A program made the translations under genes and the position numbers. From contig OX381709.1 of NCBI GenBank assembly GCA_947462335.1, forward strand, positions 36,474,186 to 36,538,185: a DNA stretch of 64,000 nt, in the 5' to 3' direction. This DNA comes from Harmothoe impar. Its lineage: Eukaryota > Annelida > Polychaeta > Phyllodocida > Polynoidae. Under the pieces are notes generated by a model that was not told where the DNA came from, searched no databases, and saw only the letters and a program-made list of their open reading frames with translations. Below, piece after piece: positions 33,675-43,559 of the stretch (its first letter is position 1; every line of letters begins with the position of its first letter).

Positions 33675-34647
33675 ATTGACTGTCATTTCAGATACCACTC
33701 TAGGCCTGCAGGCCCTCCAGTCCATTGATGCAGCTCTGTCGCCAGAGACACTAAACAACAAACGCCGACAGGCTGCCACTTACCTGGTATTCGGACTCTA
33801 TTATGGAGTTGACCTTCTGGCTCCTACAACAGCTGACGCTTGCCTATATATGCAATTTTTGGTCAATACTTTAACGTCACCTGTCTCCAGAAGAAACTAT
33901 AGGTCCGGGGCTAAAGCCTGGATCTCTGAAAGAGGGGGCAACCCAGACCCACTCTTCTCGACTGAGGCACGTGCAGTCCTCACTGGAGCAGTTAGACTCT
34001 CCCCACACATCACGACCCGTGCCGCACCACTCATGCCAAAAGACCTCATTAATGCATGTTTGGCATTCAACGAGCTCCCAGGGGGCCTCGCCCTGAAAGC
34101 GGCTCTCACAGTGGGATTCTTTGGATTCCTCAGGGCATCCAATTTAGTTACACCTGCAGTAACCCTCTGGGGGGGTGTACACACTTTGAGAAGGAGAGAC
34201 ATCATAACTCACCCTGGAGGAATGGTGGTAATCCTCAGATCATCCAAGACCATCAAGTATGGGGACAACCCAGCTGTCCTTGCACTCCCACGACTACCAA
34301 ACTCCCCAGCATGTCCCACTGCTGCCTGGGAGACCTATCTCAAGTCCTTTCCAGCAGAACCTGACTCTCCAGCCTTCCTGATGCCTGGGGGAATCCCCCT
34401 CACCACATACCACCTTGTGACCATGCTCAGGTATGTCCTCCACCTGACTGGTTGCAAGTATGCCTCTTCTGTGTCAGCCCACTCCCTGCGTCGCGGGGGG
34501 TCTCAGGCAGCACAAGCTGCAGGGGCACACCGTGAAGACATAAAGGCACATGGAACCTGGAAGACTGAATCTGCCTTCCGGTCATATGTTCCACCACAGC
34601 ACTCCACTGAGGTAGCCAACACCCTTGCCAACCTGTTTGCAGTTTAA
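33607..34647 (+). CDS. Tyrosine recombinase (YR) of the Ngaro-type element
   Basis: This 346-aa protein is the integrase of the element: it joins and resolves DNA by strand exchange through a covalent Tyr-DNA bond, in place of a DDE integrase. An N-terminal SAM-like core-binding half (about 35-135) precedes the catalytic half. Catalytic residues are all visible: R176 in GFLRASNL, K214 in SSKT, H292 and R295 in HSLRRGG, the HGTW block (H315, W318) and the nucleophile Y327 in FRSYVPP. It overlaps the RT ORF by 68 nt. The true start may be a Met or codon after the overlap, because the first 20-25 residues show no conserved feature. The stop codon lies just inside B1. The intact set of residues suggests it could still be active. 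Confidence 0.93.
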   Translation: MWPSTNSLESKMFSHIHISHLCELTVISDTTLGLQALQSIDAALSPETLNNKRRQAATYLVFGLYYGVDLLAPTTADACLYMQFLVNTLTSPVSRRNYRSGAKAWISERGGNPDPLFSTEARAVLTGAVRLSPHITTRAAPLMPKDLINACLAFNELPGGLALKAALTVGFFGFLRASNLVTPAVTLWGGVHTLRRRDIITHPGGMVVILRSSKTIKYGDNPAVLALPRLPNSPACPTAAWETYLKSFPAEPDSPAFLMPGGIPLTTYHLVTMLRYVLHLTGCKYASSVSAHSLRRGGSQAAQAAGAHREDIKAHGTWKTESAFRSYVPPQHSTEVANTLANLFAV

Positions 34648-34869
34648 TATGGACTGCTGAACTGTCATATATAACATGTACCATTGTATACACATACCCT
34701 ATTCAACTGTTACCATAGTAACTGGGTATATCATTGTCTCTTATTCTTATCATACTCCAATGTTACTAAACATAGTAACTGGACATATCATTATTTGTTA
34801 CAAACTTGTAACTGTTATGTTGTACGTATATAAACTCCACATTATGAATTTCTGACTTGTTACTTCATT
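34641..34869 (+). repeat. B1 repeat of the retroelement
   Basis: The 229-bp repeat starts at the recombinase stop codon and ends in TTCATT. It appears identical to B2 (35079-35307) and directly abuts A2. It contains two GTAACTGG(A/G)TATATCATT-type sub-repeats. With A2 it forms the junction that a circular intermediate would carry. Confidence 0.92.
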
Positions 34870-34899
34870 GTCAAGAAATTGAAAATTTCTGGTAATGAA
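34864..34899. promoter_or_regulatory. Candidate recombinase site at the B1/A2 junction
   Basis: This is an exact second copy of the nested palindrome at 30075-30110. At the right border of B2 only the TTCATT half (35302-35307) is present, as expected if strand exchange happens at or next to TTCATT. Confidence 0.55.
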
Positions 34900-35034
34900 G
34901 GAAGGCGGGAATTCTAGGAACGCTCACAGTGGCGCCCCATGTGGGCCATTCATGAACTACTACTATAAAAGAGACTGGACGCCCGTCATCGCCCTCTTTG
35001 CGTGTTGGACACTGTCGGGGTTGGACATAATTTA
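34870..35034 (+). repeat. A2 repeat of the retroelement
   Basis: The second 165-bp A repeat, one mismatch from A1. It includes the same TATA box and terminal palindrome. It is followed by a 44-bp unique spacer (35035-35078) before B2. Confidence 0.92.
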
Positions 35035-35078
35035 CCCACCCTCCTCGCCCTCTTCTTATATACTCCATATAAATCGAG

Positions 35079-35307
35079 AGTTTAATATGGACTGCTGAAC
35101 TGTCATATATAACATGTACCATTGTATACACATACCCTATTCAACTGTTACCATAGTAACTGGGTATATCATTGTCTCTTATTCTTATCATACTCCAATG
35201 TTACTAAACATAGTAACTGGACATATCATTATTTGTTACAAACTTGTAACTGTTATGTTGTACGTATATAAACTCCACATTATGAATTTCTGACTTGTTA
35301 CTTCATT
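35079..35307 (+). repeat. B2 repeat of the retroelement, right border
   Basis: The right-terminal copy of the 229-bp B repeat. It ends TTCATT at 35307 and then enters unrelated host DNA (ACACACGTCAGG). Identity with B1 indicates a young insertion. Confidence 0.92.
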
Positions 35308-38234
35308 ACACACGTCAGGGGCGTTAGGAAGCTCTAAACGGTTTTCAAAACATCCTCAGTGTAGTGCCACCAGTTTGATTTTGGTGATTCTAACATCCCA
35401 AACCCCCTTACTTGCTACTCACCCCCCTAACACTCCTTATACTGCTACCTAGCCTAATTCCCTACACCGATAATTCTTGTGTCTCAACCTTTAATAGCAT
35501 TGCCCTGCCCAAATCCTTCACGTTCATTTTCAATCAATAACTCAGTTGCTGCGATGTTAAATTGAGCTCCTCTAGCTACCACTTTGCCAGTCCATGGATC
35601 ACTTTGATATATTAGGGGATGCCCCGTCTTGAGCTTTCATGGTTAACGGAGTGTGATTCTGTTTAAGTAAAATAAAGATTAATGTCGAGACATGAACATA
35701 AAGCGATTAGGATGGTCAACCTCCCCAGTGGAATGACAAGGTTGGTTAGAAGAGGATTAGGGATTGTGACGGGATGTGTGGGAACAGGCTTTTTATTAAT
35801 CCAGTAGGAACATCACTTAGTCACATGCTAGTAGGGTGAGACCTCTGTTTGAGTTTATGAATACTATCATTAGATATATTAAATATAGAAGGTTAAGAAT
35901 CAAATGTGAACCATTGAACAGCAGTTGAGTCATGGTATTGACTACAGGAGGAGCCAGCATACTCCGCCTTTTGTGACGCCCTCACGTCACCCCTGCCTGT
36001 CCAAAACGGTGATTCTTTTACAACATCGTAAAGTATCCTTGTGAAAAGGCGCCCATGCATCATATGCTATTTAGTGTAGAGTATGGACGGTGTCCTATTA
36101 ATCATTTTGGCTTCGATGAAAATGTGATAACGGTTATTAAGTGAATAAATATGGATGATTTGAATATTTAGATATTCCTGAATAGCTCTCAAAATTCCCA
36201 ACAGATTTGAGTGTGGCATTATACAGCACTGACCACCCCTAATTAGAACACCCCATAAGGCAGCATTCCACTGCCACTGATTTGACGGATGAACGACGGA
36301 TAACACTGTGCAACGACGAAAAAAAAACTGGGGGCAGACCTACCTTACTAGACTAATTTGAGGTCACTGAATCCAAAAATGAGGGTTAAAAATGCCTCAT
36401 AAGTCTCAGTTTCAAGATATTCCAACCATGCTTGTTTGTCGGTCTACTACTGAATATATGGTCCGACCAATATACAGCAGGGACAGCATTCATAAAAAAT
36501 TGTCAATTTCTTTGCCTGGCAGAGATAGCATGACTCTGAAGCACATTTAGTGGTAACATGCCATAAAAAACAGGATTCTACACTGATATGAAGCTAAATA
36601 GTGATATTTTACCGATATTAATTGAAAAAATACCATAAAATATATAGATTCATTCTTAAGCGATATAACATTTTTTTAAGCTACTAAGATCAGGATTGTG
36701 ACCCGTTATGACAAGAGGTACCTCCAGGGAAACTATTATTACTGTTTTTTAGCCCCCACCAGTGCCAGAATCCCAAGCAGAGTAATAAATAGACAGAAAA
36801 TTGCTTGGATAACCCTTTATGCAGAATACAATGATAGATCATTGGTGTTACATCTTTAGGATTAAAATTCTATATCTACAATGTTTTTATTAGACAAAAA
36901 TGGTACAAAGGCCAGTTTCTGGTTACTATGGTAGCCATTGACACTGTCAAAATATTGGAAATTGGCTCTAGAATATTGGAAATGTCATCAATATCGCAAA
37001 CCTCAAAACAGGCCTTCCAAATTCCTTTCAGAACCAATTTGCTACTAAAAGGTATCCTTGTATGAGGATATTTGACCATAAAACCTAATTTTACATGAAA
37101 CATTAGCCAGGTACATTGCTGGAATATGGTCAGAGGTGGTCCTTATGGGGAATACAATAGGAAGACAAAGCGCCCTTTTTAAGCACTAGTTATATGTTTC
37201 AAAGTGTTATTTTGGACCTATTTATTCACAAAGAATATTTATTTCTACAACAGATCAGTAATATATTAATAATGTAACTAGTTAAAAATGAGTTTTACAT
37301 GAAAAGAAGCATTTTCCTACTTTTTGAACAAATAGTGTATATATAAGCTCTAACTGGGTATACAAATAAGACCATGTGAAAATCTGAAAACTGAGACTTA
37401 CCACACAATTTTGAGTGCTATTTTTGAATTCCCCAGGTCAAAATACATAAGAATAATTAAGTCTGGTCCCGTTTTTTTTCAATTTTTGAAAATTTGTTGT
37501 ACAGTGTAATCGATGCGTGAGCAGACTGCTGGGAGTAGAATACACCTTTTACACAGCCTCTAGATCCCAAAGGATGCATCTCCACATTTTTGTTGGCGTA
37601 TACTAGATTGGTGTGGACTGGATACCTCCCTGTGGATAGGGCTGCTTCAGAATCTCATTACTCCACATTGAAGTTCTTATCGTCTTCTATGTCAGTGCTG
37701 ATGTCAGTAGGAGTATAGAGGATGATGCAGCCTGGGCAAAAATACTGATGGATGACCCATCTAGTAGGAGGGATCGGTCGGTCGGATAGTTGTGTCATAA
37801 AATGGAATTGATACCAGAAATTACAATCTAGCCCAGAGTGTAAAAGAAGTCGTAACCCATCATGATTCAAAGCCTTCTTCATTATGATGTAGATGAAATC
37901 TTCGGTTACCCATCAATATAGAGACAGAGTCAGTGTTTTAAGATAATGGTCACATTAGGCACATGGTTCATGTACTTTCTTGACCATTCCTTATTAAATA
38001 CGTTTGCGATAATATTACCACAAACCGGGGCCTGTATAGCTTTGATGCTCCTCCTAATCCACCACTCCAGCTGCAGAACAGATACTTCAGTAGAAAACCA
38101 CAGTACGCATGTACGATCGACGGAGTGGCAATCCTTGTCATCAAGTTGCAATAAATTACAGGATGTGATTGGTAGTATTGCCATGTTGTTCCTTATTGGA
38201 GCTGTTTTAGTCAACCCTCATGGGTAGTAATGCA
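35308..38234. other. Non-coding stretch, nothing recognised
   Basis: Short open frames only (up to about 94 codons near 37930-38227, overlapping on both strands). No domain, TIR or RNA gene was seen. Confidence 0.5.
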
Positions 38235-38239
38235 TGTTA

Positions 38240-38415
38240 GGAGATTAAAGCAGTGCCCAGGGCAGGGTGACAGGTCATACCTCTGAGACTCGGTCTAAAA
38301 GGGGTCACCTCAACACAGGAAGGAACACGTTGACCTTGTGAAACTTGAAATCTTCTGTGACACAAAGCATAACTCTGAAGGTGACTGATACCATCTATAT
38401 TTGCAGCACTAATGC
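38240..38415 (+). repeat. Dispersed repeat (CTAAAAGGGGTCA family), copy 1
   Basis: Matches 47245-47395 in order: GCAGTG(C/T)CC, GGGCAG, TGACAGGT, AGACT, CTAAAAGGGGTCA, ACACAG, and later a GCATCCTCTATA or CCATCTATAT block. Class unknown. Confidence 0.5.
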
Positions 38416-39526
38416 CAATTTTCTTTCAGGAAATGACTTTAATTTTAAAGAGTTTTAATCAATGTTCCTCATTGACTTGGATGTAATGGAGTTACTTAAT
38501 GTAATAGAAAATAAAAAATGACAAAAGTATTTTATTTTTACTAACTCAGTCCAGGTGGTTAACAAAGGCTTCTCATGTTTTTTACATTTGGACTTAATGT
38601 TTAATCAGACCTGATTGTCTGCTGCTTCCTGCGCAGTGCTCATCTCCTGGTGTTGGGCCAAGATAAGAATTTCATAATGGAATCAGTTTTGATTTTAGAA
38701 TTCACAGGTTGGAATGGGTTCATTAATTGTCAATGTGTTATGGAATGGTATGGCATGGCGTCTCTTTGCAGTGAACTTTTGCAAATGATCTTATGGAAAA
38801 TACAATGTTTTAAATGTGATAATTAATTCTCCAAAATACTTACAGGCCTATGTTAGTGTATGGTACTACACAGAGAATGCAGTAGTTCCGTCCATGGTTA
38901 CATCTCTCCGTGTTGACATTAATTTTTCGCAATCATGCTAATGTTATTTCAGAACCACATAACAACTGGCAGACATAGCACGATTCCCGGTGTCGCTGTA
39001 AGTAGGTTCAGGTAGCCGTAACCAGCCAGCAAACTTGTATGTTTAAACCTAATTTCTGACTGATAACTTGAAGAGGGTCGTTCACCCTAGTTAGCTGTAC
39101 TTGTCTACCTAACCATCACTTCCACCTTCACCCTAAGCTTTCACCACATCCTCTACCTGACTTTGAATGGTTGTAGCGCATGCATGATGACTATATAAGC
39201 GTTACCTATTCCCCTGATGCTATGCAAAGAAATTGATATCTTGAGTCAACTATTTCTTTGGTATAATATGAATATTTTTGGCTGGGGTGCCTACGTATGG
39301 GAGAATTGGCTGCTGGTTTGATGTGTGTTTTCAAGTGTGTTTACTGTAACAACAGGGCTTACATTTTGTGAATCCCCCCCCCCCCTTACATTTCATTTTA
39401 GATATCGTCGGTTGTATGTCTGACGGTAAGGAGTTCCAGAGAACCACATCCCTGTAGGGCATCAACATCAATTGTCTATTATCAAGTAATGCCAGGTAGT
39501 GAGGCCCGGAACAGTAAACAGACCGC
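38416..39526. other. Non-coding stretch, nothing recognised
   Basis: AT-rich, with a C-run near 39376-39385. No gene was recognised. Confidence 0.45.
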
Positions 39527-40429
39527 TACACTGCAAAAAAGGTGTTTAGATCCTAAACACAATCCTAAACACATTCCTGCCCCGTTTTTATCCACACAAT
39601 AAGTTCCTAAACATGTTTAGACAAATAATATGTTTAGCTCAGTGCTTAGACATTTATGCGTTCAAAGCAATGCGTTTAGGACAATGAAGTGTTTAGAATT
39701 CAAGAATTTAGCATATTATTGTGTTTATCTGTTGAGTGTTTAAGGATAAAGTGGTCTGCCTAGAGATGTATACTTTTATTATGTTTAGATATCTATATTT
39801 AAATAGATAAATAATTTTATTTCTATATAGTGTATTGAAGAGACTTCTAGCAGCCCCCCCCCCCTTAGGGCAATATGTGCATCATTATTTCACATAGGCC
39901 TCTACTTTAACATAGACACAACCTTGAGTCAATACAACAGACCTTCAGGGAAGATAATGCTTTATCCATTCTTAGAGTTCTTAAAAGAGGTGTCTATATA
40001 GCAAATGTATCTTTATTGCATCGTAATCATAGTGATATAGCATCCAACCCTTGAATCCTGTAATGTGTATTATTATCCTTTGGTATCCCATGCAATTTAG
40101 GTTAATTAACTCAGATTTAAGCACCTTTAGATCCACAATAACATGTGAGTGGTTGTAGAAAATACAGTCAAACACAGAGCTGCCATCTGGTATGTGTTTG
40201 ATATATTATGATCTAAACACTACATGTTTACATCCTAAACACCAATTTTTCATACGGTTTAAATACTAAACATCTAAACATATTCAATGTAACTGTTTAG
40301 GCATTTAGAATAAAAGTGTTTAATTACTAAACAGAAGGATTCAAAGACACAAACCTAGTAATATGTTTAGACTTTAAACATGTTTAGACCTAAACATGTT
40401 TAAAACCTAAGCACCTTTTTTGCAATGTA
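39527..40429. mobile_element. 903-bp TIR element with TGTTTAG subterminal arrays
   Basis: The left end TACACTGCAAAAAAGGTGTT and the right end, whose complement reads TACATTGCAAAAAAGGTGCT, form the TIR. About 200 bp inside each end holds many copies of TGTTTAG/CTAAACA, the centre few. Flanks read CAGACCGC on the left and CAGACCTA on the right, a possible 8-bp target duplication with two changes, which would fit hAT. No transposase; a non-autonomous element. Confidence 0.7.
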
Positions 40430-40469
40430 CAGACCTAGATGACTAGGTTTGCAGCTTTGGCACTTTAAG

Positions 40470-40496
40470 TACACACACACACACACACACACACAT
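40470..40496. repeat. (CA)n microsatellite
   Basis: About 12-13 CA dinucleotides ending at the left TIR of the next MITE, whose own end resembles ACACAGAA. The microsatellite may have grown out of the element terminus. Confidence 0.9.
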
Positions 40497-40700
40497 ACAG
40501 AAGTAAAGGTGTCAACTGTGTCACCCACGTTGCTCTGGTAAAATAGAGAGTCAAACAGCTAATGACTCTGCTTATATGAAGGGTCAACTTGAGTTGACTC
40601 TCTACTATCAGTGTCAATAGCAGAGTCAATAGCTGTTTGACACTCCATTTTTGCCAGAGCCACGTGGGGGACACAGGTGACCCCTTTACTTTTCTGTGTG
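40492..40700. mobile_element. MITE with long TIRs (copy 1)
   Basis: The left arm (CAGAAGTAAAGGTGTCAACT...GCTCTGGTAAAATAG...GTCAAACAGCTAATGACTCTG) is mirrored on the right over about 75 bp with few mismatches. The short centre holds GTCAACTTGAGTTGAC, itself a palindrome. The element is almost entirely foldback. Confidence 0.75.
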
Positions 40701-41154
40701 CAGAAAAGTAAAGTTGTCAGCTGCACTCTAGGAACAGCGTGTTATGTTTACACACTTGTCAACATGCCTCTGCAGCCACCTTTAACTTAACACACATTTT
40801 AGTGTAACACACTACACGGTGCACACTCTTTGCCAAAAGCGTGTTGATCTCAAAAGTGTGTTGCAAATTTGTGTGTGTAACTCCTTGTGCATATTCCCGT
40901 AACACACTGTTCTTAGAGTGTGGGTCTCGCATGTGGCTCTGGTAATAGTGGAGTGTCAAACAGGTATTGACAGCTATTAACTGGTAAATGACTCTGCTCA
41001 TGTCAAGGATCAATTTGAGTTGACACTGTTAGTGCAGAGTCAACATAAGTTGACCCTTGATCATATAAGCAGAGTCATTAGTGGTTTGGCCCTCTTTTTT
41101 TTTTACCAGAGCCAGGTGGCAGACATAGTTGACAGCTTTGCCTTTCTCTGTGTG
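40701..41154. mobile_element. MITE with long TIRs (copy 2), interrupted
   Basis: A second member of the family at 40492-40700, lying immediately to its right. Left end CAGAAAAGTAAAGTTGTCAG, right end GACAGCTTTGCCTTTCTCTG. The left arm is split by the element at 40724-40920. The parts before and after that insertion together align with copy 1. Confidence 0.7.
40724..40920. mobile_element. 197-bp TIR element with CACTCTAGGAACAG ends, nested
   Basis: Left CACTCTAGGAACAGCGTGTT, right complement CACTCTAAGAACAGTGTGTT. ACACACT(T) motifs repeat inside. TG lies on both sides (40722-40723 and 40921-40922), a probable 2-bp target duplication. It sits within the left TIR of the MITE at 40701-41154. The same termini bound the 1.9-kb element at 50683-52576. 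Confidence 0.75.
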
Positions 41155-41525
41155 TTTGTGTTTGGCTGACAGTAGCTTGGGCTGACGTTGTACAGACTGT
41201 GAGATCTGATGGTCCCCTACCTCCTGTACCGAGAGCCCTACACCATGTTGCCATTACAGAGCAATCCTCAGGGGATGAACTGGCTGTACGTAACGGGATT
41301 ATGTGAAAATAAGGGGCCAATCTATTCTTTTTTCTTTCTCTCCTTCCTGGTTCCTCTCTCAGCCTACTCGATTTGTGTTTTGTTGATCCAATTTTTCTTT
41401 CTTTCTGCTTTTTCTTAATAGTATTAATTATATTGAATTTAGGCAGTTTTTCTGTTTATTGTCGATTTCACCATCATTTCCATCATGCCTTTGCCCCGGG
41501 GTTTGGGAGGGATCGGAATTGATTA
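41155..41525. other. Non-coding stretch, nothing recognised
   Basis: T-rich sequence upstream of the next ORF, possibly the 5' region of the LINE that follows. Confidence 0.4.
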
Positions 41526-42113
41526 GTGCACAACCAAGTTGTGCTCGTTACTTCTCTAGTTCTTTGGATGTTCCTAGTACGCCACCGTAGATATAAAAAG
41601 ACGATTTTTGAAATCCTAAATATTAAAAGGGACCCTGTCGTGAAGTCTGTAAGTCTGAGGAATATTCATCCTGAATACACCCCCAGACTAATTACAGGAA
41701 TGTATGAAACACTGGTTGAATCGGCATTCACAATGAACCCGAGTGTGAAAATTATAAACTGTTCACTTTTTGTGGCTGACATCAATAGGATGCTGCCACC
41801 TGTCAACCAGCCCTCAATAATCCAAGCAGGTGCTGATGATCCAATCTCGGATCAGCCTACAGCACGCCATCCACATCAGGATCTACTAGAAAAATTCAGC
41901 ATGGAAATAAACCACTTCTTGCTCGATTTAAATGCCCGGTTTGGAGTACATATGCTGTATACTGACAGACTGTGCCATTTCTACAACCCCAAAAAGGGAC
42001 ATTTCTTCAGATACGAAAATCTACTTGAGGGTTACCTACCAGACACAGCTGCTCTACAAAAATGCGCCCGCCTCATCTCGGCAAGTCTTGACAAGGACAG
42101 CGTGGACTGGTAG
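41526..42113 (+). CDS. Possible LINE ORF1 with degenerate SGNH-hydrolase-like fold
   Basis: This 195-codon ORF lies 1.4 kb upstream of a LINE endonuclease on the same strand. Its layout resembles the C-terminal half of the SGNH (GDSL-like) hydrolase domain found in ORF1 of many CR1-like LINEs. A helix-like stretch (RLITGMYETLVESAFTMNP) leads to a strand (VKIINCSLFVADI), then a helix (EKFSMEINHFLLDLNARFG), a strand (VHMLYTDRLCHFYN) and a final helix (TAALQKCARLISASLD). The final Asp-x-x-His catalytic block expected before the last helix is not evident (the sequence there is EGYLPDT), and the N-terminal Ser block is missing. If the assignment is right the ORF is truncated and catalytically dead. 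A host-gene origin cannot be excluded. Confidence 0.4.
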   Translation: MHNQVVLVTSLVLWMFLVRHRRYKKTIFEILNIKRDPVVKSVSLRNIHPEYTPRLITGMYETLVESAFTMNPSVKIINCSLFVADINRMLPPVNQPSIIQAGADDPISDQPTARHPHQDLLEKFSMEINHFLLDLNARFGVHMLYTDRLCHFYNPKKGHFFRYENLLEGYLPDTAALQKCARLISASLDKDSVDW

Positions 42114-42950
42114 TATGTTGGTTCTTGGGGGCGATTATTTTATCTCCCCTTTGAGCTAACTTGTATAGTTAATAGGTTGTTGTGTCTCAGGGCACTAGAT
42201 TATTTTATCTTGTGTGTATTGACCAGCAGGCTTATTACACTATACACGCCAAGGAGTCATGTCCAGCTGCTATTTGATTATCTTATCACTTAGTATGTTA
42301 AAGGACCTCTGAACCACCAAGAGCTGCTATGGTACCGGCCCCATCACTACCGTCACCAACACCATCGCAACATGATACTACTATAGTCAAATGATTTCAT
42401 CTAAGTGCCTTATACCTACAGGATATCCTGGTCACTACTGCCCGACATTAAAATTAAATAGTCTGCTGGTAAAATTGTGTGTACATATTTGTATATAACA
42501 GCTATGACCAATGAACTGATTTGCAATCCATGAACTGATGTGGAAACATTGTTATTATAAATGTTTAAAAGTTACTGATAGGTTCCAGCGTCTATGGATT
42601 ACAGTCTCTGAGAGGAGTCCGCCATGGATGACAGAACCACCCACAGTTATTGTCTAGAAGTTACTATCTCCAAGAACAGCGTTATTCGCTATAACTCAAC
42701 ACAAAGTTACTAATGAGCTACTATTTGGCATATTTGCCAATACAACTTGGACAAATTGTAACCTAAGGCAACTAAGGCAACAAAAGACGCTGTAACAAAA
42801 CACAAGCATTCCAGGGCCATTATACATACATATGGGGTGTTTGAACGCCGCCACATATGTGCTTACTTGTGATCAATTTATGTGAACCTGAGGAAGGGAG
42901 TTAACAATCTATTTGTACGTCATATCAAAACTGCACCTATTGAAAACTGT
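42114..42950. other. Non-coding stretch between ORF1-like and endonuclease frames
   Basis: No open frame of note. Probably part of the LINE or of sequence inserted into it. Confidence 0.4.
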
Positions 42951-43234
42951 AGAGCACCTGTAACTTCAGGAGTGCCGATCTTAGTGAATTTAAGGACTCA
43001 ACCCACCAACGGCCGACTTGGCGTCTGACAATATAAAAAAACTGAGAGCACCTGAAGCAACTGCTAGTAGGTGATAGCGTGGGGCGCGACACCATCGGCC
43101 TGATATTTGCGGTTTAAAAAATATATATATATAATAAAAATAAAAAACACTTCGAGAGCACCTTTGACCCAAGGAGTGCCAATCAACTACATTATGCTAA
43201 GCTGAGAGCACCTGGATCTCCAGGAGTGCCGATC
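42951..43234 (+). repeat. Hairpin repeats GCACCT...AGGAGTGC upstream of the LINE endonuclease
   Basis: Full units at about 42951-42976, 43154-43180 and 43204-43230, and a half unit at 43044, each start (G)AGAGCACCT. The full units pair GCAC with GTGC across a GA bulge, and then CTG/CAG, CTT/AAG or CTGGA/TCCAG. The inner pair changes on both sides together, which suggests conserved structure. They end about 330 bp before the endonuclease ORF and may belong to the LINE 5' UTR. Confidence 0.5.
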
Positions 43235-43559
43235 TGATTAAGGATTAACCCTTGTCTCACCACGACACAAACTTTGAGACTTTATGTTCTGCACCAACGC
43301 TAGCCTACATATAAGCAAGTTTGTGCGCTAGGTCCACTTACCTGTATTTGTGTTTAAACAACATTAAGCATTATGCTTGTTGTCGGAACTCTGATGTGAC
43401 CTAATAATCTCGTTCGCATTTTTCTACATTATACATTTTCTTTGCACCAACCAGGGAACTGTGGTTACACATCAAGTAGCTGCATTACCTCCTCTAGACC
43501 GGACACAGGGAATCTCCCACCGACCGGCCTCACTCAGTGTACATACTGTACCTGAGTAA

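Larger units (their letters stand above)
30081..35307 (+). mobile_element. Ngaro/PAT-type tyrosine-recombinase retrotransposon, apparently intact
   Basis: The 5.2-kb element has the order A1, gag, RT/RNase H, YR, B1, A2, B2. The A repeats (165 bp: 30081-30245 and 34870-35034) differ at one base. The B repeats (229 bp: 34641-34869 and 35079-35307) appear identical. Split direct repeats with a tyrosine recombinase define the PAT/Ngaro branch of the DIRS order; DIRS1 itself has inverted repeats. No DNA-methyltransferase domain follows the RNase H, which favours Ngaro over PAT. All three ORFs are long, and RT, RNase H and YR catalytic residues are present. Together with near-identical repeats this implies a recent insertion. 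As expected for recombinase-mediated integration, no target duplication of the usual kind is seen; TTCATT lies at both borders. Confidence 0.93.

Noticed and set aside
37930..38227. Overlapping 93-94 codon ORFs on both strands
   Set aside because: Two open frames over the same interval, neither with a recognisable domain.
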